Origin: Granulicella rosea
GTDB lineage: Bacteria; Acidobacteriota; Terriglobia; Terriglobales; Acidobacteriaceae
DNA length: 64,000 nucleotides
NCBI RefSeq assembly: GCF_900188085.1
Contig: NZ_FZOU01000001.1
Span: 620,001 to 684,000 of the forward strand
Direction of reading: 5' to 3'
The notes below the pieces were generated by a model. It was not told the origin of the DNA, searched no databases, and worked only from the letters and a program-made list of their open reading frames with translations. A program made the translations under genes and the position numbers. Positions 1 to 7,530 of the stretch are shown in pieces; position 1 is the first letter of the stretch; each line of letters begins with the position of its first letter.

Positions 1-57
1 CGTCTCGGCGAAGGGCGCCAGCAGCGCGGCCAGTTCGGTCTGCGAAAGGGTTGGCAC
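1..57 (-). CDS. N-terminus of a leftward gene, possibly RsmG (16S rRNA m7G527 methyltransferase)
   Basis: A GTG codon two bases after the stop of the upstream peptidase gene opens a frame reading VPTLSQTELAALLAPFAET before the window ends. Tight head-to-tail spacing on the same strand suggests a continuing operon. The short amphipathic opening resembles the start of RsmG/GidB proteins, but 19 residues cannot prove it. No clear Shine-Dalgarno sequence precedes the GTG. Confidence 0.35.
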   Translation of the reverse strand, partial: MPTLSQTELAALLAPFAET

Positions 58-59
58 GG

Positions 60-848
60 CTAGCGGCTCGCGACCGAGGTGTGAATGGGACGGGGCTTCC
101 AGGCGGCGGCCTCCGCGACGAAGCGTGCAAAGATCGCGGCGGAGATAGGGCTTTGATCGAAGGTCCGCTCGGGATGCCACTGCACGCCGAGGACGAAGTG
201 CGCGGGGCGGCTGGCCAGTGCGTCGTGCGCTTCGCCCTGGCCGCCCTCGATGGCCTCAACGACGCCGTCCTGCGGGCAGCGCGCGGAGACCCGCAGGCCG
301 TCGCCCGCGATGCCGACCGCCTGGTGGTGGCTGGAGTTCACCGGGATGCGCTCCTCGTCAACCACCTCCCGCGTAATCGAGGCCAGCAAGGATCCCTCGG
401 CGACGGCCGCGGTATGGGCGACGGCGACGCCGCGCGCAGCGCTATGGTTGACGGGCAGGATGGTCAGATCCTGCACCAGCGTGCCGGAGCGCCAGACATT
501 CAACATCTGCGTCCCGAAGCAGATGCCAAGGATCGGCTTGTAGAGATTGTGCGCGTCCTGCAGGAGCAGTTCGTCTACGTTTTCGCGCGGCAGGTCGGCC
601 GGCGCGGTAGCCTCGTCGGGCTGCTGGCCGTACTTCCACGGGTTCACATCGGCCGGGCTTCCGGGCAGCAGCACGCCCTGGCAGGTATTCGCCAGTTCGA
701 CGATCGCGCGCGGCGAGAGATCGAGCGACACGACGACGGGCTCGCCCCCGCATCGCGCGATGGCTGTGGCGTAGGCGGGCCAGTTGAGCTGGTTATAGGG
801 CTGGTCGGTGCTGGTGGGAAGCGGAATGGCGATACGTGGCTTGGACAT
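60..848 (-). CDS. Class I glutamine amidotransferase-like peptidase C26 (PuuD-like gamma-glutamyl hydrolase)
   Basis: This 262-residue cytosolic protein is a peptidase C26 family member, related to enzymes that hydrolyse gamma-glutamyl-GABA or other gamma-glutamyl amides. The nucleophile elbow GICFGTQ places the catalytic cysteine at about residue 110. The WHPE motif near residues 224-227 supplies the histidine and glutamate of the triad. Length fits the family. It lies 43 bases downstream of plsC and two bases before the next leftward gene, so it probably ends the folC-plsC transcription unit or continues it. The exact substrate cannot be read from the sequence. Confidence 0.85.
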   Translation of the reverse strand: MSKPRIAIPLPTSTDQPYNQLNWPAYATAIARCGGEPVVVSLDLSPRAIVELANTCQGVLLPGSPADVNPWKYGQQPDEATAPADLPRENVDELLLQDAHNLYKPILGICFGTQMLNVWRSGTLVQDLTILPVNHSAARGVAVAHTAAVAEGSLLASITREVVDEERIPVNSSHHQAVGIAGDGLRVSARCPQDGVVEAIEGGQGEAHDALASRPAHFVLGVQWHPERTFDQSPISAAIFARFVAEAAAWKPRPIHTSVASR

Positions 849-891
849 GGCGGCTGCTTCAATCGTAGCAGCGTCGACGGCTCCGCTTCGC

Positions 892-1704
892 TCAGGCTGG
901 CGGCGTGTTGGACTGCTCGAAGTAAAGCCGTGAGATCTCGGCGTGCAGGCGTTCGGAGAGCGCTTCGGCGTCCCTGGTCGTCAGACCCACGGTCGAGATC
1001 GGCTCCCCGATGACGATCTTCAGGGGACGAGGCGTCAAAAAGTAGGTGTGGATGGGCAGTAGTTCGTAGGTGCCGATCAGCGCCAGCGGCACTAGCGGAA
1101 CCTGCGCCTTGATCGCCATGAAGGCCGCGCCCGAGGCCATGGGTTGCAGCTTGCCGTCGGCGGTGCGACCGCCTTCGGGAAAAAGAACCAGCGGCAGACC
1201 TGCCTGCAGGGTCTTCACCCCGCGCAGCAGCCCGGCGATGGCCGAGCGAGCGCTCTTCTGATCGATCGGCACCTGGCCCGACCGGTCGAGATGCCATCCG
1301 ATGAACGGCGCCTTCCAAAGCTCGATCTTCGCGAAGATGCGGAACTGGAAGGGCAGCTTGGCGAAGAGGACGGGCGTGTCGTAGTAACTGGTATGGTTCG
1401 AGGCGTAGACCGCGACCTCGTGGGTGTGGAGGTGCTCCGCCCCGATCAGTTCGACCGGTGAAAGCGAGATCAGCAACAGCACGCGAGCCCATGCGCGCGC
1501 GATGGCGTGCTGCTGGCGGCCGGATTGATCCCACAGCGAGCAGGTCAGCGAGATGGCGCCGAAGAAGGCCGTCGCCAACCCGATCAGCGGCAGCAGCAGC
1601 AGATAGGTCAGCCAGGGTAGCAGACCGGGCCTCTTCGGCGCCGCGGGCGGCGGCATCGTGCGGATTGCGGCTTCCTCTTCCCTCACCTGTTCGATCTCGC
1701 TCAT
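892..1704 (-). CDS. plsC: 1-acyl-sn-glycerol-3-phosphate acyltransferase (PlsC family)
   Basis: The 270-residue protein carries a hydrophobic N-terminal segment (about residues 27-50), the acyltransferase HX4D box NHTSYYDT (His104/Asp109), and the glycerophosphate-binding block FPEGGRT (about 175-181). It would acylate lysophosphatidic acid to phosphatidic acid at the inner membrane. The ATG was chosen because an AGGAG ribosome-binding site precedes it and it overlaps the folC stop codon as ATGA. A longer upstream reading would run through folC in another frame. The overlap implies translational coupling with folC. Confidence 0.88.
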   Translation of the reverse strand: MSEIEQVREEEAAIRTMPPPAAPKRPGLLPWLTYLLLLPLIGLATAFFGAISLTCSLWDQSGRQQHAIARAWARVLLLISLSPVELIGAEHLHTHEVAVYASNHTSYYDTPVLFAKLPFQFRIFAKIELWKAPFIGWHLDRSGQVPIDQKSARSAIAGLLRGVKTLQAGLPLVLFPEGGRTADGKLQPMASGAAFMAIKAQVPLVPLALIGTYELLPIHTYFLTPRPLKIVIGEPISTVGLTTRDAEALSERLHAEISRLYFEQSNTPPA

Positions 1705-3272
1705 GCGTGCTCCTGCGTCGGATGCAGCGTGGGTTCGAGCGCGAGGTGGCGAATCTCGCCAACGAGGTACACCGAGCCGGTAGCGACGATGAGGCCGCCG
1801 GCCGGCGTGATGGCGCGCGCCTGGTTCAAGGCGCCGGCCAGATGCGGCGCCGCGTGCGCAGGAACCTCGAGCGCGTGCGCCGCGGCGAGCAGGTCTTCGA
1901 CCGCTGCGGCGCGTGGGTTGCCGATCGGGGCGAGCAGGATGTGATCGTAGCGGCGCAGCGGGTCGCCGCCGCCATTGCCCTGCGCAAAGGACGAGTCGAA
2001 GAGCGGAAACAGAATGCGCGACATCTCCTGGAGCGACTTGTCCTTCAGGCAGGAGAAGATGAGCGTGCGCGGCCTGTCCTCGGGCAACTGGGCCAGCGCG
2101 GCGCGCAGCGTCCATGCCCCTGCTGGGTTGTGGGCCACATCCAGCAGCAGATCGGGCGAGCCGGCATGGCGGATCAGCTCGAGCCTGCCGGGCCAGCTTG
2201 TGTTGCGAATCCCCCGCGACAACGCGGCGTTTGTGATGTTGTAACCGTTTTGGTTACGTAATTCGACCGCGGCCGCGATAGCCAGCGCGAGGTTGCGCTG
2301 CTGGTGCTGGCCGGTCAGGGGCGAGTCGACCTCGAGCAGTTCCGGATGGGCTGGGTCTTCGAGGTTCAGGGTGTAGCGGTTGGGACTCAGGCCGTTTGGG
2401 TCCGGTGCGGCTTCAGGCGAAATACGGGGGGCCTTCGCTCCGCTCAGGATGACAGGCTGTACGGGTGGGTCGGGGCGCTCGCCGTTGCGGACGGCGGGCG
2501 GCAGATAGCGTGCCGCGTCGACGCCACGCACATTCAGCGACATGGCGGCCTCACCGATGGCCTGGTTGGCCTCCGGGTGCTGCGGCAATGTGATGAGAGT
2601 CCCCTGCTCGCGCAGAATGCCGCACTTTTCGCGTGCGATCTCGGCGATGGTATTGCCCAGGTATTCCTGGTGATCGAGCGAGATATCCGTAATGACGGCG
2701 AAGAGCGGCTCGACGATGTTGGTGGCGTCGAGCCTTCCGCCCAGCCCGACCTCGAGCACCGCGATCTCCGCGCGCTGTTCGGCAAAGTAACAGAAGGCCA
2801 GCGCGGTCAGCACCTCGAAGAAGCTGGGCGGATGCGGCAGCGCGCCGGTTTCGACCAACTGCTGCGCCGTCTTGTCGATGCGCAGGTAGATACGGGCAAA
2901 GTCGTCGTCGGCAATGGCGCCGAGCGCCAGCGGCCCGTCCGCACCGTGCGCGGCAATGGTTCCATACTCGCTCGGCAGCACGGGGTGCGCGAGTTGAATG
3001 CGCTCGTTCACGCGGCTGAGGTGCGGCGAGGTATAAAGCGCGGTGCGATAGCCCGCGGTGGTCAGGATCGACGCCAGCGTGGACGCGGTCGAACCCTTGC
3101 CGTTCGTGCCGGCGATCAGGACCGATGGGACCTCGTCCTGCGGGTCGCCCAGCGCCTCCATCAGCACGCGCATGTAGGCCAGGTCGAACTTCCGCCGTGG
3201 CTGGCCGCCTGGCGGAGGCGCAAGTTCCTGCCCGAGGGCGTACAGGTGTTCGATCGCGGCGGCGTAAGTCAT
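1701..3272 (-). CDS. folC: Bifunctional folylpolyglutamate synthase/dihydrofolate synthase
   Basis: FolC ligates glutamate to dihydropteroate or folates using ATP. The P-loop AGTNGKGST is at about residues 54-62, and LDVAHNPAGA marks the C-terminal ligase domain. At 523 residues it is roughly 80-100 longer than typical FolC. Part of the excess is a Pro-rich stretch around residues 260-300 whose DNA (2432-2454) matches a dispersed intergenic repeat of this genome and encodes VILSGAKAP. The start MTYAAAIEHLY was preferred over a 25-residue longer reading whose extension is Arg/Tyr-rich and unlike the family. It is coupled to plsC by a 4-base overlap. Confidence 0.9.
   Translation of the reverse strand: MTYAAAIEHLYALGQELAPPPGGQPRRKFDLAYMRVLMEALGDPQDEVPSVLIAGTNGKGSTASTLASILTTAGYRTALYTSPHLSRVNERIQLAHPVLPSEYGTIAAHGADGPLALGAIADDDFARIYLRIDKTAQQLVETGALPHPPSFFEVLTALAFCYFAEQRAEIAVLEVGLGGRLDATNIVEPLFAVITDISLDHQEYLGNTIAEIAREKCGILREQGTLITLPQHPEANQAIGEAAMSLNVRGVDAARYLPPAVRNGERPDPPVQPVILSGAKAPRISPEAAPDPNGLSPNRYTLNLEDPAHPELLEVDSPLTGQHQQRNLALAIAAAVELRNQNGYNITNAALSRGIRNTSWPGRLELIRHAGSPDLLLDVAHNPAGAWTLRAALAQLPEDRPRTLIFSCLKDKSLQEMSRILFPLFDSSFAQGNGGGDPLRRYDHILLAPIGNPRAAAVEDLLAAAHALEVPAHAAPHLAGALNQARAITPAGGLIVATGSVYLVGEIRHLALEPTLHPTQEHA
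2432..2454 (-). repeat. Dispersed repeat (family A core) embedded in frame in folC
   Basis: The sequence CCTTCGCTCCGCTCAGGATG followed by ACA is the core found in intergenic positions near 24.7, 31.2, 40.8, 43.5 and 58.0 kb. Here it lies within the folC reading frame and adds codons without breaking it. Matching by eye is exact over the core. Confidence 0.8.
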
Positions 3273-3421
3273 TCGGCTATTGTAATTTGCCGCACGGTAC
3301 GAACGTCGCGGTACGGACGTGTATCGATTTTTGTGTCGTGAGCGCATCGCGCGCCGAAGCTCTCCGATAAGGCAAACAGCGGAGTGACCCGCACAAGTCT
3401 CAACCTAAAGGAGAAGCGCGC

Positions 3422-3532
3422 ATGTGGGATATTTTGGTGGCTTTGAGCTTTCTGGCGATGGTCGCGGCGCCGAGCATGGTCGCGATGAAGAACGCAATCA
3501 AGGGTTTTGCCGAGGACGCTCCCCGGGGCTGA
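3422..3532 (+). CDS. Small membrane-type peptide, unknown function
   Basis: A 36-residue frame begins MWDILVALSFLAMVAAPSMV and ends in a basic/acidic tail. An excellent ribosome-binding site (AAAGGAG, 3409-3415) lies about 6 bases upstream of the ATG. Residues 3-21 are hydrophobic enough for one membrane segment. It stands alone between divergent folC and convergent azoR, followed by a strong hairpin terminator. I do not recognise a family. The ribosome-binding site and terminator are the evidence that it is a real gene. Confidence 0.5.
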   Translation: MWDILVALSFLAMVAAPSMVAMKNAIKGFAEDAPRG

Positions 3533-3554
3533 AAGGGCGAGCGTGTTGACGCAA

Positions 3555-3587
3555 AAGGGGACAGCCGCGGGCCGCGACTGTCCCCTT
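3555..3587. terminator. Bidirectional hairpin terminator
   Basis: Perfect 10-bp arms AAGGGGACAG (3555-3564) and CTGTCCCCTT (3578-3587) enclose a GC-rich loop. It sits between the small plus-strand ORF and the convergent azoreductase gene, with A-rich sequence on the left and CTTT on the right. Confidence 0.75.
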
Positions 3588-3604
3588 CTTTGCGTTGCGA
3601 TGGC

Positions 3605-4222
3605 TTACTTCGCTGCGGCGACGACCTGCGGAACGAAGCTGGCGACCAGCTCCGCCTGCGTCTTCTTGCCCTGCGCGACGTCGTTCGAGCCGCCGGCCTG
3701 GACGATCTCCAGGTTCTCGGCGAGGCCGATGAAGCCGAAGATCTGCTTCAAATACGCGGTCTCGCGGTCGTAGCTTTCCATGTGCGAACCCGGCGTGTAG
3801 ACGCCGCCGCTGGCGATGATCAGGGTGACCTTCTTGCCCTTGATCAGGCCCTCGTAGCTGGCCGAGAACGTGACGCCGAAGCGCACGATGTGGTCGATGT
3901 ACGCCTTCAGCACGGCCGGGGTCGAGAAGTTGTACATCGGCGTCGAGATGACGATGTGGTCGGCGGCAAAGAGCTCGGCGATCAGCTCGTTCGAGATCAC
4001 GAGCGCGTTGTGCATCTCGGGCGAGTGCGCCTCGGCCGGGGTGTAGGCGCCGGCGATCCAGGGCAGGTCGACGAAGGGCAGCGTGGTCTTCATCAGGTCG
4101 CGGACCACGACCGTACCTTCAGGGTTGTTCTTCTGCCACTCCGCGGCGAACGCGGCGGAGAGGCTGCGGGAGATGGAGTACTCGCCGCGAGGGCTGGCGT
4201 CGATCTTGAGAAGGGTAGGCAT
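3605..4222 (-). CDS. azoR: FMN-dependent NADH-azoreductase / quinone reductase
   Basis: The 205-residue flavodoxin-fold protein begins MPTLLKIDASPRGEYSISRS. The SPRG...S segment is the FMN-phosphate loop of AzoR enzymes, and STPMYNFSTPAVLKAYIDHI is the second flavin-binding stretch characteristic of the family. Such enzymes carry out two-electron NAD(P)H reduction of quinones and azo compounds in the cytosol. The start follows an AGGAG (4228-4232), and an 11-residue longer reading is rejected. It is monocistronic, with a hairpin terminator just downstream. Confidence 0.88.
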   Translation of the reverse strand: MPTLLKIDASPRGEYSISRSLSAAFAAEWQKNNPEGTVVVRDLMKTTLPFVDLPWIAGAYTPAEAHSPEMHNALVISNELIAELFAADHIVISTPMYNFSTPAVLKAYIDHIVRFGVTFSASYEGLIKGKKVTLIIASGGVYTPGSHMESYDRETAYLKQIFGFIGLAENLEIVQAGGSNDVAQGKKTQAELVASFVPQVVAAAK

Positions 4223-4255
4223 GGTGCGCTCCTGATGCTGATATGGGTGTTTCAA

Positions 4256-4668
4256 CAGCTATCTCCACTATAGATGAGCGCCATGACCGCCGGATGCAGA
4301 ACGTTTTCGATTCTTTCAACCGGCCGCCGTCTGCGTGCTCTAAGTGCTTTAAAAACAGTAAGAAAAGGTACTCATACTTAGTAGCAGCAGCCGTTTGCGC
4401 TTGAAATGTGGATTTAAAGCTAAGGGCCTATGGAATGAGGGATTTATGACTCCGTCCTCATTTAGAAAACGGCTGGTGGAAAACCGGACCGAAGGTAAAG
4501 CCTGTGCGTAACCCCTGAACCGGTACCGGCTTCTCCCACTTCTTCACAGCCCGGTCCACAAGGTTCTGAGAAGACCCGGCGCGACCGGTGTTAATGCCGA
4601 GCAAGGCGATTCGAATCAACCGTTTAGATTAAGCCGATTTCTAACAGGGCTGTCTTGGGAACAAGGAA
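4256..4668. other. Intergenic region without a recognised gene
   Basis: About 410 bases between azoR and the small zinc-ribbon gene. Roughly 4330-4460 is locally A+T-rich (for example TTTAAAAACAGTAAGAAAAG). Short inverted arms AATGAGG (4434-4440) and CCTCATT (4456-4462) are present. No supported ORF, tRNA or riboswitch was seen. It probably holds the leftward azoR promoter and possibly a small RNA. Confidence 0.5.
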
Positions 4669-4693
4669 AACCCGGCCTTTTTGGGGCCGGGTT
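4669..4693 (-). terminator. Rho-independent terminator after the zinc-ribbon gene
   Basis: Arms AACCCGGCC (4669-4677) and GGCCGGGTT (4685-4693) form a 9-bp stem. On the minus strand the stem is followed by TTTTCC. It lies 30 bases past the stop of the leftward small gene. Confidence 0.75.
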
Positions 4694-4724
4694 CCGGGGG
4701 AGGGCTGAAAACGTCGCTGAAAAA

Positions 4725-4997
4725 TTAGAGGGCCCACTCGGAGGATCCGCCCAGCAGCGCGGCGCCGGAGAACTTCGGCAGACCGCCCCACGAGGGCACG
4801 TTGAAGCCGGTGCGGGGATGGACATGTTCGGTATCGGAGGCTTCGTGGTGTTGTGCCGCAAGGGCTTCAATCACCTTGGTGCGTGCTTCGGCCTGTTCGG
4901 CGCGGGAGGTGCGGGACCAGTAAACGAGGAATCCCTGGCCGCAGACGCGGCAACGTACATCACTGGCGGTGTTGGAGATTTTGCAGAGAACTTGCAT
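4725..4997 (-). CDS. Small CxxC protein, unknown function
   Basis: A 90-residue protein starting MQVLCKISNTASDVRCRVCG. Cys5 and the CRVC pair (about residues 16-19) look like half of a zinc ribbon. A charged helical region follows, then a Gly/Ser-rich C-terminus. The start is placed at the ATG preceded by AAAGGG on the minus strand. The 55-residue longer reading is lower complexity and not supported. It ends in a strong terminator and is divergent from thrS. I do not recognise a named family. Confidence 0.55.
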   Translation of the reverse strand: MQVLCKISNTASDVRCRVCGQGFLVYWSRTSRAEQAEARTKVIEALAAQHHEASDTEHVHPRTGFNVPSWGGLPKFSGAALLGGSSEWAL

Positions 4998-5215
4998 GTA
5001 TGGGCAGCCCTTTCGAGGTCTTGTTTGGTTAGGGTGAAGATCCGAATCGGGTGTTTCGTGAATGGATGCAGATTTTCCAGAGCCGGTTGTTCCGAGAGGC
5101 AGTGATTCTTTCGATTCTCCCCCGTGAGCCTTCACATTAGAGGCGGCCTCTAAGTGAGGCAATCACACGGGCGTACGCGCCATGTACCACTGTTAGGGGA
5201 TGGAAGAAAAAATGC

Positions 5216-5240
5216 TTGACAGCGGTCGATGGCGTACTTT
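5216..5240 (+). promoter_or_regulatory. Possible thrS promoter
   Basis: A perfect TTGACA (5216-5221) lies about 70 bases before the thrS start, in otherwise non-coding sequence. The best -10-like hexamer, TACTTT (5235-5240), is only 13 bases away, so the assignment is weak. Confidence 0.3.
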
Positions 5241-5289
5241 CAGACTCCGCCATGCTGCGGCTCAAGTCAAGGAAAGATATGCTTAGAGT

Positions 5290-7341
5290 GTGAGCGAGAT
5301 GAGTGAGCAGATGATTCGAGTACAGCTTCCGGACGGCAGTGTGCGCGAGGTTGCGCGTGGAACCACCCCCTTTGACATGGCGACGAGCATCTCGCCCCGG
5401 CTGGCCGCGGCGGTCGTCGTCGCGCGCATCAAGCCTTTGAATACAACGCCGGAGCTGGGAGGCGAGGACGCCGGCGGCTCGCAGACCGAGGAGTCCATGT
5501 ACTCCGGCGCGCCCGCTGGCGGCGAGCGGCTGGTCGACCTTTCCACTCCGCTCGAAGAGGATGTGGAACTCTGGCTCCTGAAGGAACAGGACGAGGCGTC
5601 GCTTAAAGTAGTCCGGCACTCCGCCGCGCACGTCATGGCGACGGCCATCCTCGAGCTCTTCCCCGAGACCAAGCTGGGCCACGGCCCGGCGACCGATGCC
5701 GGCTTCTTCTACGACGTCTACCGCGAAAGCCCGTTCACCGAGACCGACCTCGCCGCCATCGAGGCGCGCATGGCCGAGATCGTCTCTCGTGATGAAAAAT
5801 TTGTCCGAGAAGTAGAACCGCGCGAGGTCGGTCTGGCCGAGTACGAAAAGTCCGGCGAGTTCATGAAGGTCCACTTCATCGAAAAGTTCACGAAGCCGGG
5901 CGAGGAGATCTCGCTCTACCGCAACGGCAAGTTTGTCGACTTCTGCCGCGGCCCGCACGTGCCTTCGACCGGCCGGGTGAAGGCCTTCAAGGTGATGTCC
6001 GTCGCCGGCGCTTACTGGCTGGGCGATGAGAAGAACCAGCAGCTCCAGCGCATCTACGGCACGGCGTTTTTCAACGCCAAGGACCTCGACGCGCACTTCA
6101 AGCGGCTGGAGGAGATCAAGGCGCGCGACCACCGCGTGCTGGGCAAGCAGCTCGACCTGTTCTCCATTCAGGAGGTTGCAGGCGCGGGGCTGATCTTCTG
6201 GCATCCGCGCGGCGGCCTCGTCCGCAAGGCGATGGAGGACTGGATGCGCGACGAGTGCATCCGGCGCGGCTACTCCATGGTCTTTACGCCGCACATCATG
6301 AAGCGCGAGCTATGGCGCATCTCCGGCCACGAGGGCGTCTATTCGAAGGACATGTTCCCGCCGATGGAGCTGGACGACGCCGAGTACCGGCTGAAGCCGA
6401 TGAACTGCCCCGGCCACATCCTCATCTACAAGAACTCGCCCAAGAGCTACCGCGACCTGCCCCAGCGGTACGCGGAACTGGGCAATGTTTATCGGTACGA
6501 GCGGTCGGGCACCATGCACGGTCTGCTGCGCGTGCGCGGCTTCACGCAGGACGACGCCCACATCTTCTGCACGCCCGACCAGATCAAGGGCGAGATCGAA
6601 GGCTGCCTGGACTTCGCCGACGCCGTGCTGAAGACCTTCGGCTTCAAGGAGTACCGCGTCGAGCTTTCGACCCGCGATCCAAACAAGGCCGGCGACTTCT
6701 TCGGCACCACGGAGGACTGGGCCAACGCCGAAGGCGCGCTGCGCGACGTGCTCACCGGCCGCGGGCTCACCTTCGACAGCTTCCCCGGCGAGGCCGCCTT
6801 CTACGGCCCGAAGATCGACGTCAAGCTGGTCGACGTGCTGGGCCGCATGTGGCAGCTTTCGACCGTGCAGTTCGACTTCAACCTGCCGAAGCGCTTCGAA
6901 CTCGCCTACAAGGGCGAGGACGGCGAGCTGCACCAGCCGGTCATGGTACACCGCGCGCTCTTCGGCTCGGTCGAACGCTTCTTTGGCGTGCTGATCGAGC
7001 ACTACGCCGGCGCCTTCCCGCTGTGGCTCGCGCCGCTGCAGGTTGGCCTGGTGCCGATCTCGTCGGACAAGCACTTGGACTACGGCCGCAAGGTGAAGGC
7101 CCAGCTCGAAGCGATCGGCCTGCGCGTCGAACTCGACGAGCGCAACGACGCGATGAAGGCCAAGATCCGCGACTTCGCCGTGGTAAAGACGCCATTCGTG
7201 CTGATCCTGGGCGACAAGGAGATGGCGACCGACTCCGTCAGCGTCCGCACACGCGGCAAGGGCGATGAGGGCGGCGTGCCGCTTGAGATGTTTATCGCTC
7301 GGTGCAAGGCGCTGCTGGAATCGAAGTCCGTAGAGCTGTAG
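5290..7341 (+). CDS. thrS: Threonyl-tRNA synthetase
   Basis: This 683-residue class II synthetase charges tRNA-Thr and edits Ser-tRNA-Thr. The order is TGS domain (about 1-95), editing domain with its His/Cys site (HSAAHVMATAILELFP, about 112-127), catalytic core and anticodon-binding domain. Zinc ligands appear in MNCPGH (Cys about 373), HGLLRVRGF and PVMVHRALFGS. The TGS domain has an acidic Gly-rich insertion (about residues 56-90), making the protein about 40 residues longer than usual. The start is uncertain: GTG 5290, ATG 5299 and ATG 5311 are in frame, with AAGGAAA (5269-5275) the only Shine-Dalgarno-like sequence. Confidence 0.95.
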   Translation: MSEMSEQMIRVQLPDGSVREVARGTTPFDMATSISPRLAAAVVVARIKPLNTTPELGGEDAGGSQTEESMYSGAPAGGERLVDLSTPLEEDVELWLLKEQDEASLKVVRHSAAHVMATAILELFPETKLGHGPATDAGFFYDVYRESPFTETDLAAIEARMAEIVSRDEKFVREVEPREVGLAEYEKSGEFMKVHFIEKFTKPGEEISLYRNGKFVDFCRGPHVPSTGRVKAFKVMSVAGAYWLGDEKNQQLQRIYGTAFFNAKDLDAHFKRLEEIKARDHRVLGKQLDLFSIQEVAGAGLIFWHPRGGLVRKAMEDWMRDECIRRGYSMVFTPHIMKRELWRISGHEGVYSKDMFPPMELDDAEYRLKPMNCPGHILIYKNSPKSYRDLPQRYAELGNVYRYERSGTMHGLLRVRGFTQDDAHIFCTPDQIKGEIEGCLDFADAVLKTFGFKEYRVELSTRDPNKAGDFFGTTEDWANAEGALRDVLTGRGLTFDSFPGEAAFYGPKIDVKLVDVLGRMWQLSTVQFDFNLPKRFELAYKGEDGELHQPVMVHRALFGSVERFFGVLIEHYAGAFPLWLAPLQVGLVPISSDKHLDYGRKVKAQLEAIGLRVELDERNDAMKAKIRDFAVVKTPFVLILGDKEMATDSVSVRTRGKGDEGGVPLEMFIARCKALLESKSVEL

Positions 7342-7458
7342 CTGGCTTGTGGTCTATCGAAGACGCGAGAGCGCGGTGATGCTGTATTTCGCTGCGTTCT
7401 CGCAATTCCATCTGCAATGCCCCCACAAGATATTGTGTTCTTCGAAGAAGAAGAAAGC

Positions 7459-7524
7459 TTTGTATATCCGATTTGGACACCAAGAAGTTTTGTATATCTT
7501 TTTCGGCCATAAAAGATATACAAA
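7459..7524. promoter_or_regulatory. Inverted and direct repeat operator upstream of fic
   Basis: The half-site TTTGTATATC occurs at 7459-7468 and 7489-7498 on the plus strand, and inverted (GATATACAAA) at 7515-7524. The second and third form a perfect 14-bp inverted repeat, TTTGTATATCTTTT/AAAAGATATACAAA, with an 8-base loop. The array ends 7 bases before the fic start codon. Its A+T-rich composition contrasts with the flanks. It is a likely binding site for the Fic protein's own winged helix or for a linked regulator. Confidence 0.65.
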
Positions 7525-7530
7525 TGTCCT

